From: an uncultured Collinsella sp.
GTDB lineage: Bacteria > Actinomycetota > Coriobacteriia > Coriobacteriales > Coriobacteriaceae
Reading direction: 5' to 3'
Assembly (NCBI GenBank): GCA_902464495.1
Contig: CABQJK010000003.1
Span: 40,600 to 104,599 of the forward strand
Length of the DNA stretch: 64,000 bases
A model generated the notes under the pieces. That model was not told the DNA's origin and searched no databases. It saw only the letters and a program-made list of their open reading frames with translations. Position 1 is the stretch's first letter. The number at the start of each line of letters is the position of its first letter. A program made the position numbers and the translations under genes. Of the stretch, positions 24,495 to 34,443 are shown piece after piece.

Positions 24495-24883
24495 TATGCC
24501 TCGGTCGAGGGCTCCGCAGCCTCGGCATCAGCCTCGACGGCGTTCTCGACCACGACGTCGGCGGCAGGCGTCACGTTGCCGCCCGAAATGGCGTCGTTGA
24601 GCTGCTCGCGCAGCTGGTCCATGCGCTCGCGGGCCAGGTCGACCTTGGCGCGTAGGTCGTCAGTCTTGGCGTCGACCATCGGGCCAAAGTCATTCACCGC
24701 GGCACGGGCCTCCTCGGCGCTGTGCTCGTAGGTGTCGCGCATATTGTCCCAGGCGTCGTTGGCGATATCGGCAGCCATGGCGCGGGTCTCGGCGCCCGAG
24801 CGTGGGGCCAGAGCAACACCGATAATAGCGCCAGCAGCAGCACCAAAAAGTGCGCCGGAGACAAAGCTGAAAGTCTTACCCAT
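24494..24883 (-). CDS. YtxH-domain protein
   Basis: A 129-residue protein with one membrane helix: MGKTFSFVSGALFGAAAGAI, the classic GxxxG glycine-rich YtxH start, followed by a coiled-coil-prone acidic tail (DLRAKVDLARERMDQLREQL) and an Ala/Glu-rich C terminus. YtxH proteins are general-stress-associated envelope proteins of unclear function. The start at 24883 follows AGGAGAGG; an ATG two codons upstream (24889) is an equally close candidate. It ends with the TAATG overlap to the PRC-barrel gene. Confidence 0.8.
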   Translation of the reverse strand: MGKTFSFVSGALFGAAAGAIIGVALAPRSGAETRAMAADIANDAWDNMRDTYEHSAEEARAAVNDFGPMVDAKTDDLRAKVDLARERMDQLREQLNDAISGGNVTPAADVVVENAVEADAEAAEPSTEA

Positions 24884-25019
24884 GATCATTCCTCTCCTGC
24901 GGGCACGTCGGTGCCCACCGTTTGAATGCTGTCCATTATACCCGCAGCGCATCACTTGCCGCTCCGCTCATCTGCGTACGGCAAAGGCGCAGGTACGTGA
25001 TGGTGATAAACGCGTAGGC

Positions 25020-25853
25020 CTACTCCTGAGGCACAGCCGGCATGGCCACCGTGGCACCCGGGTCCTCGCCGGCGCCGTCCACGAGCGGCAGGCCGCCCTC
25101 ATGCGCAGGTCCCGCCGGAACCGTCGCCGCACCGCCAAAGACGGCAGCGGAGGCCTCGTGGTTCTCGGCAACCGCGCCCTCGGTATCAATCGCCACCTGG
25201 GGCTCGTCGTCAAAGTTGGGGACGCCCTGGGGCTCGGTGGGAACGGGCTCGGCGGTCGCATCGGCAACGGGCTCGGCGTCGACCGGCACATCGCCCTCGT
25301 CAGCGCCCTCGTCCTCGGCAGCATCTTCGCCGTTCGCAGCAGCGACGGCCTCATGCGGATCCTTGCCCTCGGCCTCGGCGCGCATGCCCAGCACCAGGTT
25401 GCGCAGGCCCGCGACCGTGCCCTCCACGTCGGGGGCAGGCTGGTCGGCGTGCAGGTACGCCCAGTCCATCATAAAGGTGGCCGACGACAGCGCACCGATG
25501 GCCAGAGCGTCGTCGGGGCACGAAAGCTCGACCTCAAAGACACGCTCGTCATGCTCGCTTACGCGCGTGCGGCCGCACGAGATGCTACCGGCAAGACCGG
25601 TCTCGTTCATGAGCTCGACCGTCACGTGCTCCAGCAGGTGGCAGAGCTCGGTCTGACCCATGCAGTCCTGGAACTCGCGACCGGAATCGCCTAGGCACAG
25701 GTGCTTGGCAATCGCCGGCACCAGGTAGTACACGCGCGCCGTGGCCTCGATATCCTCCGAGGTCATGAGCGGCATGCCGGGGTTCACCAGCACATGCGCG
25801 CAGATCTTGTCCTCACTGACGGTGACCTTAAGGATGTTGAACAGGCCTGCCAT
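25020..25853 (-). CDS. Uncharacterised protein with cyanophycin-synthetase-N-like region
   Basis: A 277-residue cytoplasmic protein in two parts. Residues 1-145 form a folded domain with HLLEHVTVELMNETGLAGSISCGRTR, which recalls the N-terminal domain of cyanophycin synthetases (a HxxEHV-type block followed by an acidic helix). HLLEH is also a HxxEH arrangement able to bind zinc, and several Cys are nearby. Residues 150-277 are acidic, Ala/Pro-rich and surely disordered, ending in PAVPQE. There is no ATP-grasp or Mur ligase half, so it cannot make cyanophycin alone. It starts 24 nt after the CNNM gene stops with GGGAGAG upstream, indicating an operon. Confidence 0.6.
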   Translation of the reverse strand: MAGLFNILKVTVSEDKICAHVLVNPGMPLMTSEDIEATARVYYLVPAIAKHLCLGDSGREFQDCMGQTELCHLLEHVTVELMNETGLAGSISCGRTRVSEHDERVFEVELSCPDDALAIGALSSATFMMDWAYLHADQPAPDVEGTVAGLRNLVLGMRAEAEGKDPHEAVAAANGEDAAEDEGADEGDVPVDAEPVADATAEPVPTEPQGVPNFDDEPQVAIDTEGAVAENHEASAAVFGGAATVPAGPAHEGGLPLVDGAGEDPGATVAMPAVPQE

Positions 25854-25877
25854 AACTCTCCCCTACTCTTCCTTGCC

Positions 25878-27251
25878 CTACTCGTCGCCGTCGTGCGGAA
25901 TCGCAGCATCCGCACCCGACGCCGCCGGCTCGTCCGCCGCGGACTCGGAATCCTTCTTATCGGTTTCGGCCGGAGCGATCACGCGAATGAGCGAGATGCG
26001 CTGGCCACGCATCGACTGCACCTTAAACTTGTACCCCGCAACCTCAAACACCTCTCCGATGTCGGGCACCGAGTCGCAAAGCTCCAAAATCCAGCCGGCG
26101 ATGGTCTCATAATCATCGCTTTCCTCGAGCGGCCATCCAAGCTCAATTGCGTCATCGCACGAAAAACGCCCATCGACGAGCCACTCGCGACGCGAGAGGC
26201 GCGTGAGGTACTTGTTATCGGGGTCGAACTCGTCTTCGATCTCACCGACGATCTCCTCGACGATGTCCTCGATGGTGATGATGCCGGCCGTGCCGCCGTA
26301 CTCGTCCACGACCACCACGATCTGGTCGTGCGAGGTCTGCATCTCGGACAGCAGCGGCAGAATGTCCTTGGTGTCGGGCACAAAGGTGGCGTCGCGCAAA
26401 AAGTCGGCGATGGGCTGGTCACCCTTGCCGTCGAGCGCGGGCTGAATCAGGTCCTTGATGTGCGCGATGCCCGCCACGTTGTCGGGATCCTCGTGGTAGA
26501 CGGGAATACGGCTGAAGCCGGTCTGGCGCATTGTGGACAGCACGTCGGCGACCGTCTCGTCGTCCTCGCACATGGTGGTGTCCACGCGCGGCACCATGAC
26601 CTCGCGGGCAACGGTGTCGCCCAGGTCGAAGATCTCGTGGATCATACGCTTTTCCTCGTCGAGCAGGTCGTCCTGCTCCGAGACCATGTACTTGATCTCT
26701 TCCTCCGAGACGTTCTGACGGTCGTCGGCACTCTTGATGCGCAGAATGCGGGCCAGGCCATCGGAGCAAGCGCCAGTCAGCCACACGAGCGGGCGAGCAA
26801 TCTTCTGGAACACGGAAAGCAGTCCCACGACCTGCTTGGACACGCCCTCGGCATTGGCCAGGCCGATGCGCTTGGGGACGAGCTCGCCGATCACGATGGA
26901 CACGAAGGCGACCGCGACGGTGATGATGACCGGCGCCAGGCCGCGCGCGATGGCGGAGAGCGGCGCGATGCCAAAGCTCATGAGCCACGTGGCAAGCGGG
27001 TCGGACAGGCTCGTCGAGGCGACGGCAGACGAGGCGAAGCCCACGAGCGTGATGGCGACCTGGATGGTAGCCAGCAGCTGGTCGGAGTCGGCGGCCAGCT
27101 TGATGGCGCGCTCGGCGCGCTTGTCGCCCTCCTCGGCCTCGTGCTCCAGCACGGCGCGCTTGGCCGTGGTGAGGGCCATCTCGGACATAGAGAAGTAGCC
27201 GTTGATGAGGGTCAAAACGAGGGTGGTGATAAGGGAGATGGTTATGTCCAT
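25878..27251 (-). CDS. CNNM/CorC-type transporter (hemolysin C family)
   Basis: A 457-residue protein: a CNNM/DUF21 transmembrane domain (about 1-190, four helices, with FSMSEMALTTAKRA and GELVPKRIGL), two CBS domains (about 205-330, VMVPRVDTTMCEDDETV and VVVVDEYGGTAGIITIED) and a CorC_HlyC domain (about 345-430), then an acidic tail. This family exports or regulates magnesium/cobalt; the hemolysin name is historical. It is the upstream partner of the uncharacterised protein and lies 110 nt after the hemolysin III gene, so the three may be one transcript. Confidence 0.9.
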   Translation of the reverse strand: MDITISLITTLVLTLINGYFSMSEMALTTAKRAVLEHEAEEGDKRAERAIKLAADSDQLLATIQVAITLVGFASSAVASTSLSDPLATWLMSFGIAPLSAIARGLAPVIITVAVAFVSIVIGELVPKRIGLANAEGVSKQVVGLLSVFQKIARPLVWLTGACSDGLARILRIKSADDRQNVSEEEIKYMVSEQDDLLDEEKRMIHEIFDLGDTVAREVMVPRVDTTMCEDDETVADVLSTMRQTGFSRIPVYHEDPDNVAGIAHIKDLIQPALDGKGDQPIADFLRDATFVPDTKDILPLLSEMQTSHDQIVVVVDEYGGTAGIITIEDIVEEIVGEIEDEFDPDNKYLTRLSRREWLVDGRFSCDDAIELGWPLEESDDYETIAGWILELCDSVPDIGEVFEVAGYKFKVQSMRGQRISLIRVIAPAETDKKDSESAADEPAASGADAAIPHDGDE

Positions 27252-27361
27252 CGGGAGTTTCTCGAACCTCCAAGATTCGGGACGTCAGGTTAAAACGTTG
27301 ATGGCGGATACGGCAATGGCGCCGGCGCCCAAACGAGGACGCGGGCGCGCAGGCGTGGTCG

Positions 27362-28045
27362 CTAAATTACGAAGAGGATCACCGCCATGAACTGGAAGAT
27401 GCTGCCGGCGAGCACCCACAAGTGGAAAACACTGTGCAGGTAGCGCACGTTTTTGGCGATGTAGAACGGCACGCCCACGGTGTAGCACACGCCGCCGACG
27501 GCGAGCAGGGCAAGTGCCACGGGGTTGAGCAGCGACACGAGCTCGGGCAGCTTAAAGACGACGAGCCAGCCCATCAGCAGGTAGACCAAGCCGCTTACCC
27601 AGTGCGGCTGACGCTCGCGCAAAAAACACTCGAGGGCGATCCCGACGATGGCGATGGCCCATACGGCAAAGAACAGCGCGGCACCGCCGTCGTCTGCCAA
27701 CGTGATAAGGCAAAACGGCGTATAGCTGCCCGCAATGAGCAGGTAGATGCAGCTATGGTCGATAATGCGGAACACGCGCTTGGCGCGCTCGGGCTGAATC
27801 GCGTGGTAGAGCGTGGAGGCCAGGTATTCGAGGATGATGCTGACGCCGTAGACGATGGCCGCGGCCATGTGTGCCGGCCCGCCGCCGCGCAGGGCGGCGA
27901 ATACGATCAGAAGTACGAGGCCTGCGATACCAAGCAGGCAGCCGACACCATGGGTGACGGAGTTCATGATCTCCTCGCCCACCGTGTACTGCAGAACGGC
28001 CGCGGCCTTAGGTCGCGGCTTGGAACTGTCGCTCGAATCGGACAT
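27362..28045 (-). CDS. Hemolysin III family protein (TrhA/PAQR-like)
   Basis: A 227-residue protein with seven predicted helices. TM landmarks are NSVTHGVGCLLGIAGL, STLYHAIQPERAKRVFRIIDHSCIYLLIAGSYTPF and YLHSVFHLWVLAGSIFQF. The conserved His in HxxG, SxxYH and HSxxH positions would form the metal site seen in PAQR proteins. In bacteria this group is associated with membrane homeostasis. ATG 28045 (MSDSSDSSKP) is used with GGAGG upstream; a TTG six codons earlier is possible. It could head the CNNM operon. Confidence 0.88.
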   Translation of the reverse strand: MSDSSDSSKPRPKAAAVLQYTVGEEIMNSVTHGVGCLLGIAGLVLLIVFAALRGGGPAHMAAAIVYGVSIILEYLASTLYHAIQPERAKRVFRIIDHSCIYLLIAGSYTPFCLITLADDGGAALFFAVWAIAIVGIALECFLRERQPHWVSGLVYLLMGWLVVFKLPELVSLLNPVALALLAVGGVCYTVGVPFYIAKNVRYLHSVFHLWVLAGSIFQFMAVILFVI

Positions 28046-28231
28046 GCCGGTTACATCCTCCAACGTAAAGAGTTCTCAACACTATATCAAAGCGTCTGGG
28101 TACGTGCGAAATTTGCACCATACGTGACCCTTTGTTTACCCATTCTTTGCTTGTTGACGCATCAACGGCGAACATCCATAATGCGCTTGCATTAAATGTT
28201 GACATATAAACATCTTATAGGAGAGCGGTTT

Positions 28232-29197
28232 ATGGCTGAAAATAAACGTCCTCATCGGGGCCTTAAGATAGCCTGCATCGCCGTGGCGGTGCTCGTTGTC
28301 GTACTACTCGGATTTGCCGGCAACTTTTTGTTCGACTTCGCGCTGAACCCTCGCGCTCCATACACCATGAAGATGATGCAGGACGGCAAGAATGCCGAAA
28401 AGGGCGAGCAGATGGATGCCGAGGAGACCGAAGCGCGGGCTTGGTTTAAGCAGAACCGCGAGAGCAGCAGTCTTACCGCAGATGACGGGACTGAACTAGC
28501 TGCCTGGTATTTCGCGGCGTCGGAGAACACGCACGATTATGCCGTCTGCCTGCATGGATATACGAACGAGCCCATCGGCATGGCCCGATACGTCAAGCGA
28601 TTCCACGACCGCAGTATGAACGTGCTCGCGCCCGCCGCCCGCGCCCACGAGCGCTCCGGCGGTGACTATATCGGCATGGGCTGGCCCGAGCGACTCGATG
28701 TCGTCGCGTGGATCGAGCGGATTGTTGCGGCAGACCCCAAGGCGCGCATCCTGGTCTTTGGTGAGTCGATGGGTGCGGCAACCGCCATGAACGTGGCGGG
28801 AGAATCTCTGCCGGCAAACGTGAAGTGTATTATCGAGGACTGCGGCTACACGAGCGTTTGGGACGAGTTCTCCCTGCAGCTTAAAGACGTGTTCGGCCTG
28901 CCTAGTTTTCCCTTGCTCGATGTAGCCAACCTGGTGTGCAACGTGCGCGCGGGCTACGACTTTCATAAGGCGAGCAGTGTGGAGCAACTCAAACACGCGA
29001 CGGTTCCCATGCTGTTTATCCACGGCGACCAGGACACCTTTGTGCCGTACGACATGCTCGACCAAAACTACGACGCGTGCGCCAGCAAGGTTAAACAGAA
29101 GCTCACTATCCACGGCGCCACCCACGCCAAGAGCGCGCAAGTCGACCCCGAGCTCTACTGGAATACGGTCGACGACTTCCTCGACAAGAATTTTTAG
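28232..29197 (+). CDS. Membrane-anchored alpha/beta hydrolase (serine aminopeptidase S33-like)
   Basis: A 321-residue protein. A basic N terminus and one helix (IACIAVAVLVVVLLGFAGN, about 12-32) anchor it; the rest is an alpha/beta hydrolase. Core motifs: LHGYTNEPIGM (oxyanion), nucleophile GESMGAATAMN, acid FIHGDQDTFVP and His GATHAKS. It resembles lysophospholipase-like or peptidase S33-like enzymes of envelope-facing type; substrate unknown. The start at 28232 is preceded by AGGAG and fits the signal-anchor pattern better than the frame's earlier codons. Confidence 0.85.
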   Translation: MAENKRPHRGLKIACIAVAVLVVVLLGFAGNFLFDFALNPRAPYTMKMMQDGKNAEKGEQMDAEETEARAWFKQNRESSSLTADDGTELAAWYFAASENTHDYAVCLHGYTNEPIGMARYVKRFHDRSMNVLAPAARAHERSGGDYIGMGWPERLDVVAWIERIVAADPKARILVFGESMGAATAMNVAGESLPANVKCIIEDCGYTSVWDEFSLQLKDVFGLPSFPLLDVANLVCNVRAGYDFHKASSVEQLKHATVPMLFIHGDQDTFVPYDMLDQNYDACASKVKQKLTIHGATHAKSAQVDPELYWNTVDDFLDKNF

Positions 29198-29242
29198 GAA
29201 ATAGGACGGTTTACTGGTCTATCTGACCCCCTAGCACTTCCA

Positions 29243-29281
29243 AAAAGCCGCCCGTGGGCACTGTGCTCACGGGCGGCTTTT
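29243..29281. terminator. Bidirectional intrinsic terminator
   Basis: AAAAGCCGCCCGTG and CACGGGCGGCTTTT form a perfect 14-bp stem with an 11-nt loop, between the convergent hydrolase and DUF362 genes. Both strands end in a T-run. Confidence 0.9.
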
Positions 29282-29329
29282 ACTAACAGTTGTGCTACAA
29301 AGGCGCTTGTTTTGTCCAATAGCTAGGCG

Positions 29330-30535
29330 CTATTTGACCTCGATGAGCTCGTACTTGCTCGTGCCAAGGCCGATCTTCTCGGCATGCGCGATGCACGCGC
29401 GCCAGTCGGTGTCGGGATGCGTGATGCAGAAGGGGTCGCGCGCCCGCTCGCCCTCCAGATGCTCGTGATTATGCTCCATCTTGGCCGCGCTGTCGGTAAG
29501 CTCGGTGTTAGGCAGCGGCTCGGACGCCAGGACGGCGTCGGCGCAGGCCTGGTCGATGGCGACCGGGTCGAAGCTCGCGAACATGCCGATGTCGTTGACG
29601 ATGGGCGTGTCATTCTCGGGATGGCAATCGCAGTTGGGGCTGATGTCCATGGCGAGCGAGATGTGGAAGCTCGGGCGGTCCTGAACAATGGCCTTCGTGT
29701 ACTCAGCGATCTTGTAGTTGAGTACGTCGGCCGCGGCATCATAGTCGGGCTTGATGCAGTCCTGGTTGCACGCGGCAATGCAGCGTCCGCAGCCCACGCA
29801 GCGATCGTGGTCGATGGCAGCCACGCGAACCGTGCGGGTGCTGCCGTTGGCAAGCTCGCGCTCACGCGTACCGTCAAACGTGATGGCGCTGTGCGCGCAA
29901 ATCTTCTCGCAGGCACGGCAACCTACGCAGTTGGTAGTATCGACGCTCGGCTTGCCGGCGGCATGCTGCTCCATCTTGCCGGCACGGCTGCCGCCTCCCA
30001 TGCCCAGGTTCTTCATGGCGCCGCCAAAGCCGGCCTGCTCATGACCCTTAAAGTGCGTGAGGCTGATCACGATGTCGGCATCCATGAGTGCCTGGCCGAT
30101 CTTTGCCTCGCGCACGTACTCGCCGCCCTCGACCGGGACGAGCGCCTCGTCGGTACCCTTGAGGCCGTCGGCGATGATGATCTGGCAACCCGTGGCATAC
30201 GGGGTAAAGCCGTTCTGGTAGGCGGTGTCGATGTGCTCGAGCGCGTTTTTGCGGCTACCGACATAAAGCGTGTTGCAGTCGGTGAGGAAGGGCTTGCCGC
30301 CCAGCTCCTTCACGACATCCGCGACGGCGCGGGCGTAGTTGGGGCGCAAAAAGCTCAGGTTGCCCAGCTCTCCAAAGTGAATCTTGATAGCGACGAACTT
30401 GTTCTCAAAGTCGATCTGCTCAATGCCGGCGCGGCGAATGAGGCGCTTGAGTTTGTCGAGCTGGCTCTCGCGAGCATGCGTGCGCAGGTTGGTGAAGTAC
30501 ACCTTTGCCGGTGCTGCGGGTGCGGTTGCGGTCAT
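29330..30535 (-). CDS. DUF362 protein with two 4Fe-4S clusters
   Basis: A 401-residue cytoplasmic protein. The N-terminal half is DUF362 (VAIKIHFGELGNLSFLRP, PFLTDCNTLYVGSRKNA, SLTHFKGHEQAGFGGAMKNLGMG). A bacterial-ferredoxin insert follows (about 195-265) with CVGCRACEKIC and CVGCGRCIAACNQDC spacing for two [4Fe-4S] clusters. The rest returns to DUF362 (DISPNCDCHPEND, FASFDPVAIDQACAD). Members are electron-transfer or sulfur-related proteins of unknown specific role in anaerobes. Single gene, no close partner on its strand. Confidence 0.88.
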   Translation of the reverse strand: MTATAPAAPAKVYFTNLRTHARESQLDKLKRLIRRAGIEQIDFENKFVAIKIHFGELGNLSFLRPNYARAVADVVKELGGKPFLTDCNTLYVGSRKNALEHIDTAYQNGFTPYATGCQIIIADGLKGTDEALVPVEGGEYVREAKIGQALMDADIVISLTHFKGHEQAGFGGAMKNLGMGGGSRAGKMEQHAAGKPSVDTTNCVGCRACEKICAHSAITFDGTRERELANGSTRTVRVAAIDHDRCVGCGRCIAACNQDCIKPDYDAAADVLNYKIAEYTKAIVQDRPSFHISLAMDISPNCDCHPENDTPIVNDIGMFASFDPVAIDQACADAVLASEPLPNTELTDSAAKMEHNHEHLEGERARDPFCITHPDTDWRACIAHAEKIGLGTSKYELIEVK

Positions 30536-30630
30536 AGATCTATCCCCTCGGTCTATATGGCGTTACAGACATAGAGGATGGTACCCGTTAAAGCGGGGTT
30601 GAAGTCAAGCGCCGCACCGAGTCCTTAGGC

Positions 30631-30783
30631 ACTCATTGGGGACAGACTTAAATGACTGAAACCACTCATTGGGGACAGACTTAAATGAGTGCTTGGGGAC
30701 AGTCCCTGCCAGCCCGGCCGACGAGCCGGCAATCCGACAAAGACTGTCCCCGATGACTAGTCGTTTAAGAACGTCCCCAATTG
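30631..30783. repeat. TTGGGGACAG repeat cluster, left of the exporter
   Basis: Two direct copies of ACTCATTGGGGACAGACTTAA, then GGGGACAGTC ... GACTGTCCCC in inverted order with a GCCGGC hairpin inside, then GATGACTAGTCGTTTAAG and CGTCCCCAATTG. Near-identical text is at 34272-34440, so the clusters bracket the MacB-type exporter genes. Confidence 0.75.
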
Positions 30784-33450
30784 CTACTCTTGCACCTTGA
30801 GGGCTTCGGCCAGGCCGACGCGCTTGATAGAGCGCGTGTGTAGCAGCGCCACGACCAGGTAGGTCGCAAAGCCGATGCCGACACACGCCGCCATGGACCA
30901 AGCGGGCACGTAGATCTCAATATTGCCGTTGTAGGCGAGCAGCATCGAACGGAAGATGGCCGTAAGCGAGCCGATGATCACGGGCAGGCTCAGCACGAGC
31001 GATGCCGCCACGCACAGCGTGATCGAGCGGATGTACAGGTGCGAGATCTCGCCGTCGCGATAACCAAAGACCTTCATGTAGCTGATCGAGCGGGCGCTAT
31101 GGTCGATGACGGCCTTGGTCAGCAGATACATAAACAGCAGGAAGATGAACACCGCGAGCCCGACCATCATGCCGATCATGTCGCTCATCATGCCAATAAA
31201 CTGGTCACCCACGGCGCGCATGTCGTCGGGCGTAGTGTCGCCGGCAAAGTAGCGTGCGTCAAGGTCGAGCTTCTCGTCGCTCACGTAGCCGTTAAAGTAG
31301 GCAGCGTCGTTGCCGAACAGCTCGTTAAAGTCGTCGATGCCCATATAGATATTCATGTCCGACTTGGAGCCCCAGGTGCAGTCCTTGCCCTCGTACTCAA
31401 GGGAATAGTCCTTGCCCTCGTACTTGTCGTGGAGCGTGACCTTCTGCCCCTCGCTCCAGCCAAACTTGTCGAGCAGGCCGCCGCCAAAGACGACACGCCC
31501 GTCGCCCACATCGAGGTCCTTCCAGTAGCGTGAATCGGACGAGACACCGTAGACGGAAATCGTCTCCTGCCCATTTCCGTCGCCGCGGTCGTATTGCAGC
31601 TGGTAAACGGCGTATTTCTCGGCCTGTGCAATCTTCGCCGCACCGTTGTCGGTCGTATTGACGGGATGAATGTTGTCGTTGTCGGTATCGATTTTCGAGG
31701 CCTTTTCGATCAGGTCGATGGCCTCGTCACGGTCGCAGCCAAGGGCGTCGGCAAGATCGTCGAGGCGCGCATAAAGGGCGTCCTTCTTGTCCTGGACCTT
31801 GGTGAGCGCATCCTGCGCTGTAGTCAGGCTCTCGGCAGACGGAGCGCTTGTCGCAGCATCGGCCGCCGCCTGCGCGGCATCGACCGCGTCGTCAAGCTCG
31901 TCGTCGGCATCTTGGGCGGCAGTGAGGAGCGCGCCGTCCACCGACTGCAGACGCTCGAGCGCCGACCACTGCCCGCGTTCCTCGGCGGTGCCTTCAAGCT
32001 CCAACGGCGCCTTGAGCGTGTACTGATGCTCGGCGACAAGACTTGTCTCCAGGTTGTCCGCATAGTGCGTCATCGTGGGCAGAATCGCCAGGCCAAAGAG
32101 CAAAAGCAGCGACCCAAACGCGATGCCCACGAAGAGCGTGGCGAAGTTGCCCAGGTTGCGCAGGAAGATACGCAGGCGGAAGCGGGAAACAAAACCCATG
32201 CGCTCCGGCAGCTGCAGGCCACGCTTGGTGCCCGATTTGCCGCTCGCCTCGTGACGAAGGAACTGCAACGGCGTCTTGCCCATCTTACGAAGCAAGCCCA
32301 CCAGCGTGATGAGAATGAGCGCGGCGGCGGGAACCACGGCACACTTCACAAAGATCTCCCAGCTCCAGTACACCTGGAAGGGCGGCAGGCTGTACGAGCC
32401 GTAATAGAGACTGCGCATGGGCTCGGTAAAGAACACGACGCCGAGCGCGGTGCCCAGCAGCGCCGCGAGCACGCCCACAATGGCGGGAAGTGCCAGGTAA
32501 TGCAGCACGATCTCGCGACGGCGATAGCCGCTGGCGAGTAGTGTGCCGATGATGGCGCTCTCTTCCTCGATGGTGGCGTCGGTGAGCACCACAAAGACAA
32601 ACGCCATGATCACGATGATGATGTCGAGCAGCGTCGTCCACATCATGGAGTCGCCGTCCACATCGTCGCGCGCATAGCCGATACCCTGGTTGGAATCGGC
32701 ATCGGTCAGGTCGTCCACGCGCGCATCGGCGTCCACCAGCGCCTCGACCATATCCTGCTCGGCATCGATACGGTCCGCGGTGGAGAGGTCGCGATCGCTA
32801 AAGGTAAAGGAGTAGGTGTAGGCGGGCGCACCGCCGGCGTCCTCGAGCGCGGCAAAGCCGGCGTCGGTGACCTCGGCCACGCCATAGGTGATAGTGTTGA
32901 CCGTAAAGTCGGAGTTGTTGAGGAACAGCGCCTGGCTATCGGGCTGCGTCATGATGCCGCAGATGGTGTAGGTGCGGCCCTCGAGCTCGACTTTGTCGCC
33001 CACGGCAAGATCGTTGTTGGTGGCAAAGACGCGGTCGATGGCCACCTCGTCGCCCGCGCGGGGCTGCCTGCCTTCGCAGTAGGACGCGATATCGACCTTG
33101 GTGCGGTGAGCGTAGGTGCGCAGCGTGCGCTTGGTGCCGTCGTCGCCGGACGCCTTTTTGATGATGGCGTCGATGGAGAAGTTCTTGTAGAGCATGACGC
33201 CGCCGACGTCCTCGGCCGCGTCCTCGGCGGCCTTGAGCTGGTCGTCGGTCGCCTCGAAGGAGGTGGTCACGCGGCCGTCCTCAATCGTGTACGTATCGCG
33301 CATGTCGTCGATAAGGCAGCCGATAGAATGTGCTGCGAGCAAAAAGCCCGACGTAAGGGCGATGCTTCCGCACATAAGCAAAAAGATGCCCAGGTACTTG
33401 CCGATATTGCGGCGCAGCTCGCGGGGGAGTCGTTTTGCGAGAGGTGACAT
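30784..33450 (-). CDS. ABC transporter permease, FtsX/MacB-type
   Basis: An 888-residue permease. A first helix at about 20-40 (YLGIFLLMCGSIALTSGFLLA) is followed by a large extracytoplasmic domain, three helices (about 270-370), a second helix group near 430, a second extracytoplasmic domain with a long Ala/Asp-rich coiled coil (about 490-560), and three C-terminal helices. This is the double-FtsX layout of large actinobacterial and firmicute exporters of lipids, lipoproteins or antimicrobial peptides. ATG 33450 lies 8 nt after the stop of the ATPase gene, so both form one operon. No sensor genes lie next to it. Confidence 0.88.
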   Translation of the reverse strand: MSPLAKRLPRELRRNIGKYLGIFLLMCGSIALTSGFLLAAHSIGCLIDDMRDTYTIEDGRVTTSFEATDDQLKAAEDAAEDVGGVMLYKNFSIDAIIKKASGDDGTKRTLRTYAHRTKVDIASYCEGRQPRAGDEVAIDRVFATNNDLAVGDKVELEGRTYTICGIMTQPDSQALFLNNSDFTVNTITYGVAEVTDAGFAALEDAGGAPAYTYSFTFSDRDLSTADRIDAEQDMVEALVDADARVDDLTDADSNQGIGYARDDVDGDSMMWTTLLDIIIVIMAFVFVVLTDATIEEESAIIGTLLASGYRRREIVLHYLALPAIVGVLAALLGTALGVVFFTEPMRSLYYGSYSLPPFQVYWSWEIFVKCAVVPAAALILITLVGLLRKMGKTPLQFLRHEASGKSGTKRGLQLPERMGFVSRFRLRIFLRNLGNFATLFVGIAFGSLLLLFGLAILPTMTHYADNLETSLVAEHQYTLKAPLELEGTAEERGQWSALERLQSVDGALLTAAQDADDELDDAVDAAQAAADAATSAPSAESLTTAQDALTKVQDKKDALYARLDDLADALGCDRDEAIDLIEKASKIDTDNDNIHPVNTTDNGAAKIAQAEKYAVYQLQYDRGDGNGQETISVYGVSSDSRYWKDLDVGDGRVVFGGGLLDKFGWSEGQKVTLHDKYEGKDYSLEYEGKDCTWGSKSDMNIYMGIDDFNELFGNDAAYFNGYVSDEKLDLDARYFAGDTTPDDMRAVGDQFIGMMSDMIGMMVGLAVFIFLLFMYLLTKAVIDHSARSISYMKVFGYRDGEISHLYIRSITLCVAASLVLSLPVIIGSLTAIFRSMLLAYNGNIEIYVPAWSMAACVGIGFATYLVVALLHTRSIKRVGLAEALKVQE

Positions 33451-33458
33451 GGCGCCGC

Positions 33459-34172
<714 letters not shown>

Positions 34173-34271
34173 ACCATCCCCCATTGTTAGCCTTCTGCTA
34201 CTTTTCTAGGGTAATAGTAAATCTAGGCGAACTATTTTTGCTCGACATATGGCATTTATTTCAAACTAGTC

Positions 34272-34440
34272 ACCCGGCAGTTAGGGACGTTCCTTTCCTG
34301 CCGGCAGTTGGGGACAGTCCTTGCCAACCCTACTGGCAAAACGGCCGATCGGCAAAGACTGTCCCCAATGACTAGTCGTTTAAGTCTGTCCCCAATGACT
34401 ACTCTTGGTCAGTTTAAGTCTGTCCCCAATGAGTACCCGA
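34272..34440. repeat. TTGGGGACAG repeat cluster, right of the exporter
   Basis: Contains AGTTAGGGACGTTCC, TTGGGGACAGTCC, a TTGCC...GGCAA hairpin, GACTGTCCCCAATGACTAGTCG and two further GTCCCCAATGA copies. The order and spacing resemble 30631-30783. The 271-nt gap has no gene; the AT-rich part at 34195-34260 probably holds the exporter promoter. Confidence 0.75.
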
Positions 34441-34443
34441 TGG

